From Petrolisthes cinctipes (Eukaryota > Arthropoda > Malacostraca > Decapoda > Porcellanidae), in the NCBI GenBank assembly GCA_033782935.1, contig JAWQEG010001306.1, forward strand, positions 2,976,001 to 3,040,000: a DNA stretch of 64,000 nt, written 5' to 3'. Shown here piece by piece: positions 34,784 to 49,163 of the stretch (position 1 is the stretch's first letter; the number at the start of each line of letters is the position of its first letter). The notes beneath the pieces were generated by a model, which ran no database searches, was not told where the DNA came from, and worked only from the letters and a program-made list of their open reading frames with translations. The position numbers were made by a program, and so were the translations under genes.

Positions 34784-36944
34784 GTGTTAGAGTATTTTCA
34801 ATATACAGGCCAAAAACATACTGAAAATCGGTCTTTTAGGTGCACAAAAGTCGATATGTGCATGCATCTTCTGTACCCGTTTATATCTCAAATTCTGGCC
34901 CTAAACACCCGAAAATTCGATATTTTGGGGTCCCAGAAGCAATCTGTACATGCCTACTCCGTGTTAGAGTATTTTCAAAATTCAGGCCCCAAACATGCTG
35001 AAAATTGATATTTTTGGTGCCCAAAGTCAATATGTGCATGTATCTTCTGTACCCGTTTATATCTCAAATTCAGGCTCAAAACACCCGAAAATTCAATATT
35101 TTGGGGTCCCAAAAGCAATCTGTACATGCCTACTCAGTGCTAGAATATTTTCAAAATATAGGCTAAAAACATGCTAAAAATCGATCTTTTAGGTGCCAAA
35201 AAGTCGATATCTCAAATTCAGTCCCAAAACACCCGAAAATTCGATATTTAGGGGTCCCAGAAGCGATCTGTACATGCCTACTCAGTGTTAGAGTATTTTC
35301 AAAATACAGGCCAAAAACATACTGAAATTCGATCTTTTAGGTGCCCAAAAGTCGATATCTGCATGCATCTTCTGTACCCGTTTATATCTCAAATTCTGGC
35401 CCTAAACACCCGAAAATTCGATATTTTGGGGTCCCAGAAGCGATCTGTACATGCCTACTCCGTGTTAGAGTATTTTCAAAATTCAGGCACAAAACATGCT
35501 GAAAATCGATATTTTTGGTGCCCAAAGTCAATATGTGCATGTATCTTCTGTACCCGTTTATATCTCAAAATCTGGCTCAAAACATCCGAAAATTCAATAT
35601 TTTGGGGTCCCAGAAGCAATCTGTACAGTGCTAGAATATTTTCAAAATATAGGCTAAAAACATGCTAAAAATCGATCTTTTAGGTGCCAAAAAGTCGATA
35701 TCTCAAATTCAGTCCCAAAACACCCGAAAATTCGATATTTAGAGGTCCCAGAAGCGATCTGTACATGTCTACTCCGTGTTAGAGTATTTTCAAAATACAT
35801 GCTCAAAACATACTGAAAATCGATCTTTTAGGTGCACAAAAGTCGATATGTGCATGCATCTTCTGTACCCGTTTATATCTCAAATTCAGGCTCAAAACAC
35901 CCAAAAATTCAATATTTTAGGGTCCCAGAAGCAATCTGTACATGCCTACTCAGTGTTAGAGTATTTTCAAAATTCATGCTCAAAACATACTGAAAATCGA
36001 TCTTTTAGGTGCACAAAAGTCGATATGTGCATGCATCTTCAGTACCCGTTTATATCTCAAATTCAGGCTCAAAACACCCGAAAATTCAATATTTTGGGGT
36101 CCCAGAAGCAATCTGTACATGCCTACTCAGTGTTAGAGTATTTTCAAAATACAGTCCCAAAACATGCTGAAAATCGATATTTTAGATGCCCAAAGTCAAT
36201 ATGTGCATGTATCTTCTGTACCCGTTTATATCTCAAATTCAGGCTCAAAACACCCGAAAATTCAATATTTTGGGGTCCCAGAAGCAATCTGTACATGCCT
36301 ACACAGTGCTAGAATATTTTCAAAATATAGGCTAAAAACATGCTAAAAATCGACATTTTAGGTGCCAAAAAATCGATATCTCAAATTTAGTCCCAAAACA
36401 CCCGAAAATTCGATATTTAGAGGTCCCAGAAGGTATTTGTACATGCCTACTCCGTGTTAGAGTATTTTCAAAATACAGGCAAAAAACATACTGAAAATCG
36501 ATCTTTTAGGTGCCCAAAAGTCGATATGTGCATGCATCTTCTGTACCCGTTTATATCTCAAATTCTGGCCATAAACACCCGAAAATTCGATATTTTGGGG
36601 TCCCAGAAGCGATCTGTACATGCCTACTCCGTGTTAGAATATTTTCAAAATTCAGGCACAAAACATGCTGAAAATCGATATTTTAGATGCCCAAAGTCAA
36701 TATGTGCATGTATCTTCTGTACCCGTTTATATCTCAAATTCAGGCTCAAAACACCCGAAAATTCATTATTTTGGTATCCCAGAAACAATCTGTACAGTGC
36801 TAGAATATTTTCAAAATATAGGCTAAAAACATGCTAAAAATCGACATTTTAGGTGCCAAAAAATCGATATCTCAAATTCAGTCCCAAAACACCCGAAAAT
36901 TCGATATTTAGAGGTCCCAGAAGGTATCTGTACATGCCTACTCC
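34784..36944 (+). repeat. Block Q, first copy
   Basis: Unit starts are 34784 (A1-B1-C2, 501), 35285 (491), 35776 (A2-A2-B2-C1, 678) and 36454 (491). Shared rare bases with 41943-44103 include gaaattcgatc near 35324, catccgaaaattc near 35583, caaatttagtccc near 36384 and gaaggtatttgtac near 36429. The distance is 7,159 bp. Confidence 0.87.
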
Positions 36945-38288
36945 GTGTTAGAGTATTTTCAAAATACAGGCCAAAAACATACTAAAAATCGATCTTTTAG
37001 GTGCCCAAAAGTCGATATGTGAATGCATCTTCTGTACCCGTTTATATCTCAAATTCTGGCCCTAAACACCCGAAAATTCAATATTTTGGGGTCCCAGAAG
37101 CAATCTGTACATGCCTACTCAGTGCTAGAATATTTTCAAAATATAGGCTAAAAACATGCTGAAAATCGATCTTTTAGGTGCCAAAAAGTCGATATCTCAA
37201 ATTCAGTCCCAAAACACCCGAAAATTCGATATTTAGGGTCCCCAGAAGCGATCTGTACATGCCTACTCCGTGTTAGAGTATTTTCAAAATACAGGCCAAA
37301 AACATGCTGAAAATCTATATTTTTGGTGCCCAAAGTCAATATGTGCATGTATCTTCTGTACCCGTTTATATCTCAAATTCAGGCTCAACACACCCGAAAA
37401 TTCAATATTTTGGAGTCCCAGAAGCAATCTGTACATGCCTACTCCGTGTTAGAGTATTTTCAAAATACATGCTCAAAACATACTGAAAATCGATCTTTTA
37501 GGAGCACAAAAGTCGATATGTGCATGCATCTTCAGTACCCGTTTATATCTCAAATTCAGGCTCAAAACACTCGAAAATTCAATATTTTGAGGTCCCAGAA
37601 GCGATCTGTACATGCCTACTCAGTGTTAGAGTATTTTCAAAATACAGGCCCAAAACATGCTGAAAATCGATATTTTAGATGCCCAAAGTCAATATGTGCA
37701 TGTATCTTCTGTACCCGTTTATATCTCAAATTCAGTCCCAAAACACCCGAAAATTCGATATTTAGGGGTCCCAGAAGCGATCTGTACATGTCTAATCCGT
37801 GTTAGAGTATTTTCAAAATACATGCTCAAAACATACTGAAAATCGATCTTTTAGGAGCACAAAAGTCGATATGTGCATGCATCTTCAGTACCCGTTTATA
37901 TCTCAAATTCAGGCTCAAAACACTCGAAAATTCAATATTTTGGGGTCCCAGAAGCAATCTGTACATGCCTACTCAGTGTTAGAGTATTTTCAAAATACAG
38001 GCCCAAAACATGCTGAAAATCGATATTTTAGATGCCCAAAGTCAATATGTGCATGTATCTTCTGTACCCGTTTATATTTCAAATTCAGGCTCAAAACACC
38101 CGAAAATTCATTATTTGGGGTCCCAGAAGCAATCTGTACAGTGCTAGAATATTTTCAAAATATAGGCTAAAAACATGCTAAAAATCGACATTTTAGGTGC
38201 CATAAAATCGATATCTCAAATTCAGTCCCAAAACACCCGAAAATTCGATATTTAGAGGTCCCAGAAGGTATCTGTACATGCCTACTCC
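36945..38288 (+). repeat. Third, more diverged relative of the 24587-25941 block
   Basis: Units are A1-C2 36945 (325), a 529-bp hybrid trimer 37270, and A2-B2-C1 37799 (490, with the 10-bp deletion and one further base lost). The order 325-529 repeats that of 24587-25440 and 28437-29291, but with private changes such as ttagggtccccag near 37231 and aacactcgaaaattc. Confidence 0.83.
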
Positions 38289-41200
38289 GTGTTAGAGTAT
38301 TTTCAAAATACAGGACAAAAACATACTGAAAATCGATCTTTTAGGTGCCCAAAAGTCGATATGTGCATGTATCTTCTGTACCCGTTTATATCTCAAATTC
38401 AGGCTGAAAACACCCGAAAATTCAATATTTTGGGGTTCCAGAAGCAATCTGTACATGCCTACTCAGTGCTAGAATATTTTCAAAATATAGGCTAAAAACA
38501 TGCTAAAAATCGATCTTTTAGGTGCCAAAAAGTCGATATCTCAAATTCAGTCCCAAAACACCCGAAAATTCGATATTTAGGGGTCCCAGAAGCGATCTGT
38601 ACATGCCTACTCCGTGTTAGAGTATTTTCAAAATTCATGCTCAAAACATACTGAAAATCGATCTTTTAGGTGCACAAAAGTCGATATGTGCATGCATCTT
38701 CAGTACCCATTTATATCTCAAATTCAAGCTCAAAACACCCGAAAATTCGATATTTAGGGGTCCCAGAAGCGATCTGTACATGCCTACTCCGTGTTAGAGT
38801 ATTTTCAAAATTCAGGCCCAAAACATGCTGAAAATCGATATTTTTGGTGCCCAAAGTCAATATGTGCATGTATCTTCTGTACCCGTTTATATCTCAAATT
38901 CAGGCTCAAAACACCCGAAAATTCAATATTTTGGGGTCCCAGACGAAATCTGTACAGTGCTAGAATATTTTCAAAATATAGGCTAAAAACATGCTAAAAA
39001 TCAATCTTTTAGGTGCCAAAAAGTCGATATCTCAAATTCAGTCCCAAAACACCCGAAAATTCGATATTTAGGGGTCCCAGAAGCGATCTGTACATGCCTA
39101 CTCCGTGTTAGAGTATTTTCAAAATACATGCTCAAAACATACTGAAAATCGATCTTTTAGGTGCACAAAAGTCGATATGTGCATGCATCTTCAGTACCCG
39201 TTTATATCTCAAATTCAGGCTCAAAACACCCGAAAATTCAATATTTTGGGGTCCCCGAAGCAATCTGTACATGCCTACTCAGTGTTAGAGTATTTTCAAA
39301 ATACAGGCCCAAAACATGCTGAAAATCGATATTTTAGATGCCCAAAGTCAATATGTGCATGTATCTTCTGTACCCGTTTATATCTCAAATTCAGGCTCAA
39401 AACACCCGAAAATTCAATATTTTGGGGTCCCAGAAGCAATCTGTACATGCCTACACAGTGCTAGAATATTTTCAAAATATAGGCTAAAAACATGCTAAAA
39501 ATCGACATTTTAGGTGCCAAAAAATCGATATCTCAAATTCAGTCCCAAAACACCCGAAAATTCGATATTTAGAGGTCCCAGAAGGTATCTGTACATGCCT
39601 ACTCCGAGTTAGAGTATTTTCAAAATACAGGCCAAAAACATACTGAAAATCGATCTTTTAGGTGCCCAAAAGTCGATATGTGCATGCATCTTCTGTACCC
39701 GTTTATATCTCAAATTCTGGCCCTAAACACCCAAAAATTCGATATTTTGGGGTCCCAGAAGCGATCTGTACATGCCTACTCCGTGTTAGAGTATTTTCAA
39801 AATTCAGGCCCCAAACATGCTGAAAATCGATATTTTTGGTGCCCAAAGTCAATATGTGCATGTATATTCTGTACCCGTTTATATCTCAAATTCAGGCTCA
39901 AAACACCCGAAAATTCAATATTTTGGGGTCCCAGAAGCAATCTGTACATGCCTAGGCACTCAGTGCTAGAATATTTTCAAAATATAGGCTAAAAACATGC
40001 TAAAAATCGATCTTCTACGTGCCAAAAAGTCGATATCTCAAATTCAGTCCCAAAACACCCGAAAATTCGATATTTAGGGGTCCCAGAAGCGATCTGTACA
40101 TGCCTACTCCGTGTTAGAGTATTTTCAAAATACATGCTCAAAACATACAGAAAATCGATCTTTTAGGTGCACAAAAGTCGATATGTGCATGCATCTTCAG
40201 TACCCGTTTATATCTCAAATTCAGGCTCAAAACACCCGAAAATTCAATATTTTGGGGTCCCAGAAGCAATCTGTACATGCCTACTCAGTGTTAGAGTATT
40301 TTCAAAATACAGGCCCAAAACATGCTGAAAATCGATATTTTAGATGCCCAAAGTCAATATGTGCATGTATATTCTGTACCCGTTTATATCTCAAATTCAG
40401 GCTCAAAGCACCCGAAAATTCAATATTTTGGGGTCCCAGAAGCAATCTGTACATGCCTACACAGTGCTAGAATATTTTCAAAATATAGGCTAAAAACATG
40501 CTAAAAATCGACATTTTAGGTGCCAAAAAATCGATATCTCAAATTCAGTCCCAAAACACCCGAAAATTCGATATTTAGAGGTCCCAGAAGGTATCTGTAC
40601 ATGCCTACTCCGTGTTAGAGTATTTTCAAAATACAGGCCAAAAACATACTGAAAATCGATCTTTTAGGTGCCCAAAAGTCGATATGTGCATGCATCTTCT
40701 GTACCCGTTTATATCTCAAATTCAGGCTCAAAACACCCGAAAATTCAATATTTTGGGGTCCCAGAAGCAATCTGTACATGCCTACTCAGTGTTAGAGTAT
40801 TTTCAAAATACAGGCCCAAAACATGCTGAAAATCGATCTTTTAGGTGCCAAAAAATCGATATCTCAAATTCAGTCCCAAAACACACGAAAATTCGATATT
40901 TAGAGGTCCCAGAAGGTATCTGTACATGCCTACTCCGTGTTAGAGTATTTTCAAAATACAGGCCAAAAACATACTGAAAATCGATCTTTTAGGTGCCCAA
41001 AAGTCGATATGTGCATGCATCTTCTGTACCCGTTTATATCTCAAATTCTGGCCCTAAACACCCAAAAATTCGATATTTTGGGGTCCCAGAAGCGATCTGT
41101 ACATGCCTAATCCGTGTTAGAGTATTTTCAAAATTCAGGCCCCAAACATGCTGAAAATCGATATTTTTGGTGCCCAAAGTCAATATGTGCATGTATATTC

Positions 41201-41942
41201 TGTACCCGTTTATATCTCAAATTCAGGCTCAAAACACCCGAAAATTCAATATTTTGGGGTCCCAGAAGCAATCTGTACATGCCTAGGCACTCAGTGCTAA
41301 AATATTTTCAAAATATAGGCTAAAAACATGCTAAAAATCGATCTTCTACGTGCCAAAAAGTCGATATCTCAAATTCAGTCCCAAAACACCCGAAAATTCG
41401 ATATTTAGGGGTCCCAGAAGCGATCTGTACATGCCTACTCCGTGTTAGAGTATTTTCAAAATACATGCTCAAAACATACTGAAAATCGATCTTTTAGGTG
41501 CACAAAAGTCGATATGTGCATGCATCTTCAGTACCCGTTTATATCTCAAATTCAGGCTCAAAACACCCGAAAATTCAATATTTTGGGGTCCCAGAAGCAA
41601 TCTGTACATGCCTACTCAGTGTTAGAGTATTTTCAAAATACAGGCCCAAAACATGCTGAAAATCGATATTTTAGATGCCCAAAGTCAATATGTGCATGTA
41701 TCTTCTGTACCCGTTTATATCTCAAATTCAGGCTCAAAACACCCGAAAATTCAATATTTTGGGGTCCCAGAAGCGATCTGTACATGCCTACACATTGCTA
41801 GAATATTTTCAAAATATAGGCTAAAAACATGCTAAAAATCGACACTTTAGGTGCCAAAAAATCGATATCTCAAATTCAGTCCCAAAACACCCGAAAATTC
41901 GATATTTTGAGGTCCCAGAAGGTATCTGTACATGCCTACTCC
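38289..41942 (+). repeat. Block P, second and expanded copy
   Basis: 38289-39605 matches 32637-33953 at a distance of 5,652 bp. 39606-40110 matches 34279-34783. A2-B2-C1 40111-40611 follows. 40612-41441 then matches 33954-34783 again, followed by A2-B2-C1 at 41442. Part of block P is thus present twice here, as expected from unequal exchange within an already duplicated region. Confidence 0.85.
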
Positions 41943-44103
41943 GTGTTAGAGTATTTTCAAAATACAGGCCAAAAACATACTGAAAATCGATCTTTTAGGT
42001 GCACAAAAGTCGATATGTGCATGCATCTTCTGTACCCGTTTATATCTCAAATTCTGGCCCTAAACACCCGAAAATTCGATATTTTGGGGTCCCAGAAGCA
42101 ATCTGTACATGCCTACTCCGTGTTAGAGTATTTTCAAAATTCAGGCCCCAAACATGCTGAAAATTGATATTTTTGGTGCCCAAAGTCAATATGTGCATGT
42201 ATCTTCTGTACCCGTTTATATCTCAAATTCAGGCTCAAAACATCCGAAAATTCAATATTTTGGGGTCCCAAAAGCAATCTGTACATGCCTACTCAGTGCT
42301 AGAATATTTTCAAAATATAGGCTAAAAACATGCTAAAAATCGATCTTTTAGGTGCCAAAAAGTCGATATCTCAAATTCAGTCCCAAAACACCCGAAAATT
42401 CGATATTTAGGGGTCCCAGAAGCGATCTGTACATGCCTACTCAGTGTTAGAGTATTTTCAAAATACAGGCCAAAAACATACTGAAATTCGATCTTTTAGG
42501 TGCCCAAAAGTCGATATGTGCATGCATCTTCTGTACCCGTTTATATCTCAAATTCTGGCCCTAAACACCCGAAAATTCGATATTTTGGGGTCCCAGAAGC
42601 GATCTGTACATGCCTACTACGTGTTAGAGTATTTTCAAAATTCAGGCCCAAAACATGCTGAAAATCGATATTTTTGGAGCCCAAAGTCAATATGTGCATG
42701 TATCTTCTGTACCCGTTTATATCTCAAAATCTGGCTCAAAACATCCGAAAATTCAATATTTTGGGGTCCCAGAAGCAATCTGTACAGTGCTAGAATATTT
42801 TCAAAATATAGGCTAAAAACATGCTAAAAATCGATCTTTTAGGTGCCAAAAAGTCGATATCTCAAATTCAGTCCCAAAACACCCGAAAATTCGATATTTA
42901 GAGGTCCCAGAAGCGATCTGTACATGCCTACTCCGTGTTAGAGTATTTTCAAAATACATGCTCAAAACATACTGAAAATCGATCTTTTAGTTGCACAAAA
43001 GTCGATATGTGCATGCATCTTCTGTACCCGTTTATATCTCAAATTCAGGCTCAAAACACCCAAAAATTCAATATTTTGGGGTCCCAGAAGCAATCTGTAC
43101 ATGCCTACTCAGTGTTAGAGTATTTTCAAAATTCATGCTCAAAACATACTGAAAATCGATCTTTTAGGTGCACAAAAGTCGATATGTGCATGCATCTTCA
43201 GTACCCGTTTATATCTCAAATTCAGGCTCAAAACACCCGAAAATTCAATATTTTGGGGTCCCAGAAGCAATCTGTACATGCCTACTCAGTGTTAGAGTAT
43301 TTTCAAAATACAGTCCCAAAACATGCTGAAAATCGATATTTTAGATGCCCGAAGTCAATATGTGCATGTATCTTCTGTACCCGTTTATATCTCAAATTCA
43401 GGCTCAAAACACCCGAAAATTCAATATTTTGGGGTCCCAGAAGCAATCTGTACATGCCTACACAGTGCTAGAATATTTTCAAAATATAGGCTAAAAACAT
43501 GCTAAAAATCGACATTTTAGGTGCCAAAAAATCGATATCTCAAATTTAGTCCCAAAACACCCGAAAATTCGATATTTAGAGGTCCCAGAAGGTATTTGTA
43601 CATGCCTACTCCGTGTTAGAGTATTTTCAAAATACAAGCAAAAAACATACTGAAAATCGATCTTTTAGGTGCCCAAAAGTCGATATGTGCATGCATCTTC
43701 TGTACCCGTTTATATCTCAAATTCTGGCCCTAAACACCCGAAAATTCGATATTTTGGGGTCACAGAAGCGATCTGTACATGCCTACTCCGTGTTAGAGTA
43801 TTTTCAAAACTCAGGCCCAAAACATGCTGAAAATCGATATTTTTGGTGCCCAAAGTCAATATGTGCATGTATCTTCTGTACCCGTTTATATCTCAAATTC
43901 AGGCTCAAAACACCCGAAAATTCAATATTTTGGGGTCCCAGAAGCAATCTGTACAGTGCTAGAATATTTTCAAAATATAGGCTAAAAACATGCTAAATAT
44001 CGACATTTTAGGTGCCAAAAAATCGATATCTCAAATTCAGTCCCAAAACACCCGAAAATTCGATATTTAGAGGTCCCAGAAGCGATCTGTACATGCCTAC
44101 TCC
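41943..44103 (+). repeat. Block Q, second copy
   Basis: Unit starts are 41943 (501), 42444 (491), 42935 (678) and 43613 (491), the same lengths and order as 34784-36944. It carries private changes such as gtagcccgtt-free A units and cctactacgtg near 42611, so the two copies have diverged slightly since duplication. Confidence 0.86.
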
Positions 44104-45606
44104 GTGTTAGAGTATTTTCAAAATACATGCTCAAAACATACTGAAAATCGATCTTTTAGGTGCACAAAAGTCGATATGTGCATGCATCTTCAGTACCCGT
44201 TTATATCTCAAATTCAGGCTCAAAACACCCGAAAATTCAATATTTTGGGGTCCCAGAAGCAATCTGTACATGCCTACTCCGTGTTAGAGTATTTTCAAAA
44301 TACAGACCCAAAACATGCTGAAAATCGATATTTTACATGCCAAAAGTCAATATGTGCATGTATCTTCTGTACCCGTTTATATCTCAAATTCAGGCTCAAA
44401 ACACCCGAAAATTCAATATTTTGGGGTCCCAGAAGCAATCTGTACATGCCTACACAGTGCTAGAATATTTTCAAAATATAGGCTAAAAACATACTAAAAA
44501 TCGACAGTTTAGGTGCCAAATAATTGATATCTCAAATTCAGTCCCAAAACACCCGAAAATTCGATATTTAGAGGTCCCAGAAGGTATCTGTACATGCCTA
44601 CTCCGTGTTAGAGTATTTTCAAAATACATGCTCAAAACATACTGAAAATCGATCTTTTAGGTGCCCAAAAGTCGATATGTGCATGCATCTTCAGTACCCG
44701 TTTATATCTCAAATTCAGGCTCAAAACACCCGAAAATTCAATATTTTGGGGTCCCAGAAGCAATCTGTACATGCCTACTCAGTGTTAGAGTATTTTCAAA
44801 ATACAGGCCCAAAACATGCTGAAAATCGATATTTAAGATGCCCAAAGTCAATATGTGCATGTATCTTCTGTACCCGTTTATATCTCAAATTCAGGCTCAA
44901 AACACCCAAAAATTCAATATTTTGGGGTCCCAGAAGCAATCTGTACATGCCTACACAGTGCTAGAATATTTTCAAAATATAGGCTAAAAACATGCTAAAA
45001 ATCGACATTTTAGGTGCCAAAAAATCAATATCTCAAATTCAGTCCCAAAACACCTGAAAATTCGATATTTAGAGGTCCCAGAAGGTATCTGTACATGCCT
45101 GCTCCGTGTTAGAGTATTTTCAAAATACATGCTCAAAACATACTGAAAATCGATCTTTTAGGTGCACAAAAGTCGATATGTGCATGCATCTTCAGTACCC
45201 GTTTATATCTCAAATTCAGGCTCAAAACACCCGAAAATTCAATATTTTGGGGTCCCAGAAGCAATCTGTACATGCCTACTCCGTGTTAGAGTATTTTCAA
45301 AATACAGACCCAAAACATGCTGAAAATCGATATTTTAGATTCCCAAAGTCAATATGTGCATGTATCTTCTGTACCCGTTTATATCTCAAATTCAGGCTCA
45401 AAACACCCGAAAATTCAATATTTTGGGGTCCCAGAAGCAATCTGTACATGCCTACACAGTGCTAGAATTTTTTCAAAATATAGGCTAAAAACATGCTAAA
45501 AATCGACATTTTAGGTGCCAAAAAATCGATATCTCAAATTCAGTCCCAAAACACCCGAAAATTCGATATTTAGAGGTCCCAGAAGGTATCTGTACATGCC
45601 TACTCC
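44104..45606 (+). repeat. Three consecutive A2-B2-C1 trimers
   Basis: Units start at 44104, 44605 and 45106, each 501 bp and all of the A2-B2-C1 type, so the alternation of trimer types stops here. B2 copies at 44281 and 45283 share acagacccaaaac, a marker that recurs through 46313-53400. This indicates local spread of one trimer type. Confidence 0.87.
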
Positions 45607-48600
45607 GTGTTAGAGTATTTTCAAAATACATGCTCAAAACATACTGAAAATCGATCTTTTAGGTGCACAAAAGTCGATATGTGCATGCATCTTCAGTACC
45701 CGTTTATATCTTAAATTCTGGCCCTAAACACCCGAAAATTCGATATTTTGGGGTCCCAGAAGCGATCTGTACATGCCTACTCCGTTTTAGAGTATTTTCA
45801 AAATTCAGGCCCAAAACATGCTGAAAATCTATATTTTTGGTGCCCAAAGACAATATGTGCATGTATCTTCTGTACCCGTTTATATCTCAAATTCAGTCCC
45901 AAAACACCCGAAAAATCGATATTTAGGGGTCTCGGAAGCGATCTGTACATGCCTACTCCGTGTTAGAGTATTTTCAAAATACATGCTCAAAACATACTGA
46001 AAATCGATCTTTTAGGTGCACAAAAGTCGATATGTGCATGCATCTTCAGTACCCGTTTATATCTCAAATTCAGGCTCAAAACACCCGAAAATTCAATATT
46101 TTGGGGTCCCAGAAGCAATCTGTACATGCCTACTCAGTGTTAGAGTATTTTCAAAATACAGGCCCAAAACATGCTGAAAATCGATATTTTAGATGCCCAA
46201 AGTCAATATGTGCATGTATCTACCGTACCCGTTTATATCTCAAATTCAGGCTCAAAACACCCGAAAATTCAATATTTTGGGGTCCCAGAAGCAATCTGTA
46301 CATGCCTACTCCGTGTTAGAGTATTTTCAAAATACAGACCCAAAACATGCTGAAAATCGATATTTTAGATTCCCAAAGTCAATATGTGCATGTATCTTCT
46401 GTACCCGTTTATATCTCAAATTCAGGCTCAAAACACCCGAAAATTCAATATTTTGGGGTCCCAGAAGCAATCTGTACATGCCTACACAGTGCTAGAATAT
46501 TTTCGAAATATAGGCTAAAAACATGCTAAATATCGACATTTTAGGTGCCAAAAAATCGATATCTCAAATTCAGTCCCAAAACACCCGAAAATTCGATATT
46601 TAGAGGTCCCAGAAGGTATCTGTACATGCCTACTCCGTGTTAGAGTATTTTCAAAATACATGCTCAAAACATACTGAAAATCGATCTTTTAGGTGCACAA
46701 AAGTCGATATGTGCATGCATCTTCAGTACCCGTTTATATCTCAAATTCAGGCTCAAAACACTCGAAAATTCAATATTTTGGGGTCCCAGAAGCAATCTGT
46801 ACATGCCTACTCCGTGTTAGAGTATTTTCAAAATACAGACCCAAAACATGCTGAAAATCGATATTTTAGATTCCCAAAGTCAATATGTGCATGTATCTTC
46901 TGTACCCGTTTATATCTCAAATTCAGGCTCAAAACACCCGAAAATTCAATATTTTGGGGTCCCAGAAGCAATCTGTACATGCCTACACAGTGCTAGAATA
47001 TTTTCAAAATATAGGCTAAAAACATGCTAAAAATCGACATTTTAGGTGCCAAAAAATCGATATCTCAAATTCAGTCCCAAAACACCAGAAAATTCGATAT
47101 TTAGAGGTCCCAGAAGGTATCTGTACATGCCTACTCCGGGTTAGAGTATTTTCAAAATACATGCTCAAAACATACTGAAAATCGATCTTTTAGGTGCCCA
47201 AAAGTCGATATGTGCATGCATCTTCTGTACCCGTTTAAATCTCAAATTCTGGCCCTAAACACCCGAAAACGCGATATTTTGGGGTCCCAGAAGCGATCTG
47301 TACATGCCTACTCCGTGTTAGAGTATTTTCAAAATTCAGGCCCAAAACATGCTGAAAATCGATATTTTTGGTGCCCAAAGTCAATATGTGCATGTATCTT
47401 CTGTACCCGTTTATATCTCAAATTCAGGCTCAAAACACCCGAAAATTCAATATTTTCGGGTCCCAGAAGCAATCTGTACAGTGCTAGAATATTTTCAAAA
47501 TATAGGCTAAAAACATGCTAAAAATCGATCTTTTATGTGCCAAAAAGTCGATATCTCAAATTCAGTCCCAAAACACCCGAAAATTCGATATTTTGGGGTC
47601 CCAGAAGCGATCTGTACATGCCTACTCCGTGTTAGAGTATTTTCAAAATACATGCTCAAAACATACTGAAAATCGATATTTTAGGTGCACAAAAGTCGAT
47701 ATGTGCATGCATCTTCAGTACCCGTTTATATCTCAAATTCAGGCTCAAAACACCCGAAAATTCAATATTTTGGGGTCCCAGAAGCAATCTGTACATGCCT
47801 ACTCAGTGTTAGAGTATTTTCAAAATACAGGCCCAAAACATGCTGAAAATCGATATTTTAGATGCCCAATGTCAATATGTGCATGTATCTTCCGTACCCG
47901 TTTATATCTCAAATTCAGGCTCTAAACACCCGAAAATTCAATATTTTTGGGTCCCAGAAACAATCTGGACATGCCTACACAGTGCTAGAATATTTTCAAA
48001 ATATAGGCTAATATCATGCTAAAAATCGACATTTTAGGTGCCAAAAAATCGATATCTCAAATTCAGTCCCAAAACACCCGAAAATTCGATATTTAGAGGT
48101 CCCAGAAGGTATCTGTAAATGCTTACTCCGTGTTAGAGTATTTTCAAAATACATGCTCAAAACATACTGAAAATCGATCTTTTAGGTGCACAAAAGTCGA
48201 TATGTGCATCCATCTTCAGTACCCGTTTATATCTCAAATTCAGGCTCAAAACACCCGAAAATTCTATATTTTGGGGTCCCAGAAGCAATCTGTACATGCC
48301 TACTCAGTGTTAGAGCATTTTCAAAATACAGGCCCAAAACATGCTGAAAATCGATATTTTAGATGCCCAAAGTCAATATGTGCATGTATCTTCTGTACCC
48401 GTTTATATCTCAAATTCAGGCTCAAAACACCCGAAAATTCAATATTTTGGGGTCCCAGAAGCAATCTGTACATGCCTACTCAGAGCTAGAATATTTTCAA
48501 AATATAGGCTAAAAACATGCTAAAAATCGATCTTTTAGGTGCCAAAAAGTCGATATCTCAAATTCAGTCCCAAAACACCCGAAAATTCGATATTTAGAGG

Positions 48601-48638
48601 TCCCAGAAGGTATCTGTACATGCCTACTCCGTGTTAGA

Positions 48639-48655
48639 GTATTTTTAAAAAATAC
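48639..48655. other. Enlarged dyad: gtatttttaaaaaatac
   Basis: This A1 variant is two bases longer at the dyad, yet the inverted repeat remains perfect, with eight-base arms around a central A. The same variant occurs at 55220-55236 and 60446-60462 in related copies. Confidence 0.8.
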
Positions 48656-48809
48656 AGGCCAAAAACATACTGAAAATCGATCTTTTAGGTGCCCAAAAGT
48701 CGATATGTGCATGCATCTTCTGTACCCGTTTATATCTCAAATTCTGGCCCTAAACACCCGAAAATTCGATATTTTTGGGTCCCAGAAGCGATCTGTAGAT
48801 GCCTACTCA

Positions 48810-48986
48810 GTGCTAGAATGTTTTCAAAATATAGGCTCAAAACATGCTTAAAATCGATATTTTAAGTGCCCAAAAGTCGATATGTGCATTCATCTTCTGT
48901 ACCCGTTTATATCTCGAATTCAGTCCCAAAACACCCGAAAATTCGATATTTAGGGGTCCCAGAAGCAATCTGTACATGCCTACTCC
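48810..48986 (+). repeat. Full-length C-type monomer (177 bp, deletion absent)
   Basis: It opens with the C signature gtgctagaatg and caaaatatagg but keeps the segment gtgcattcatcttctgtacc that other C monomers lack, then ends with C-type tttaggggtccc. It is either a survivor of the pre-deletion C lineage or a C repaired from an A or B template. Copies are at 55391-55567 and 60617-60793. Confidence 0.85.
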
Positions 48987-49163
48987 GTGTTAGAGTATTT
49001 TCAAAATACATGCTCAAAACATACTGAAAATCGATCTTTTAGGTGCACAAAATTCGATATGTGCATGCATCTTCAGTACCCGTTTATATCTCAAATTCAG
49101 GCTCAAAACACCCGAAAATTCAATATTTTGGGGTCCCAGAAGCAATCTGTACATGCCTACTCA

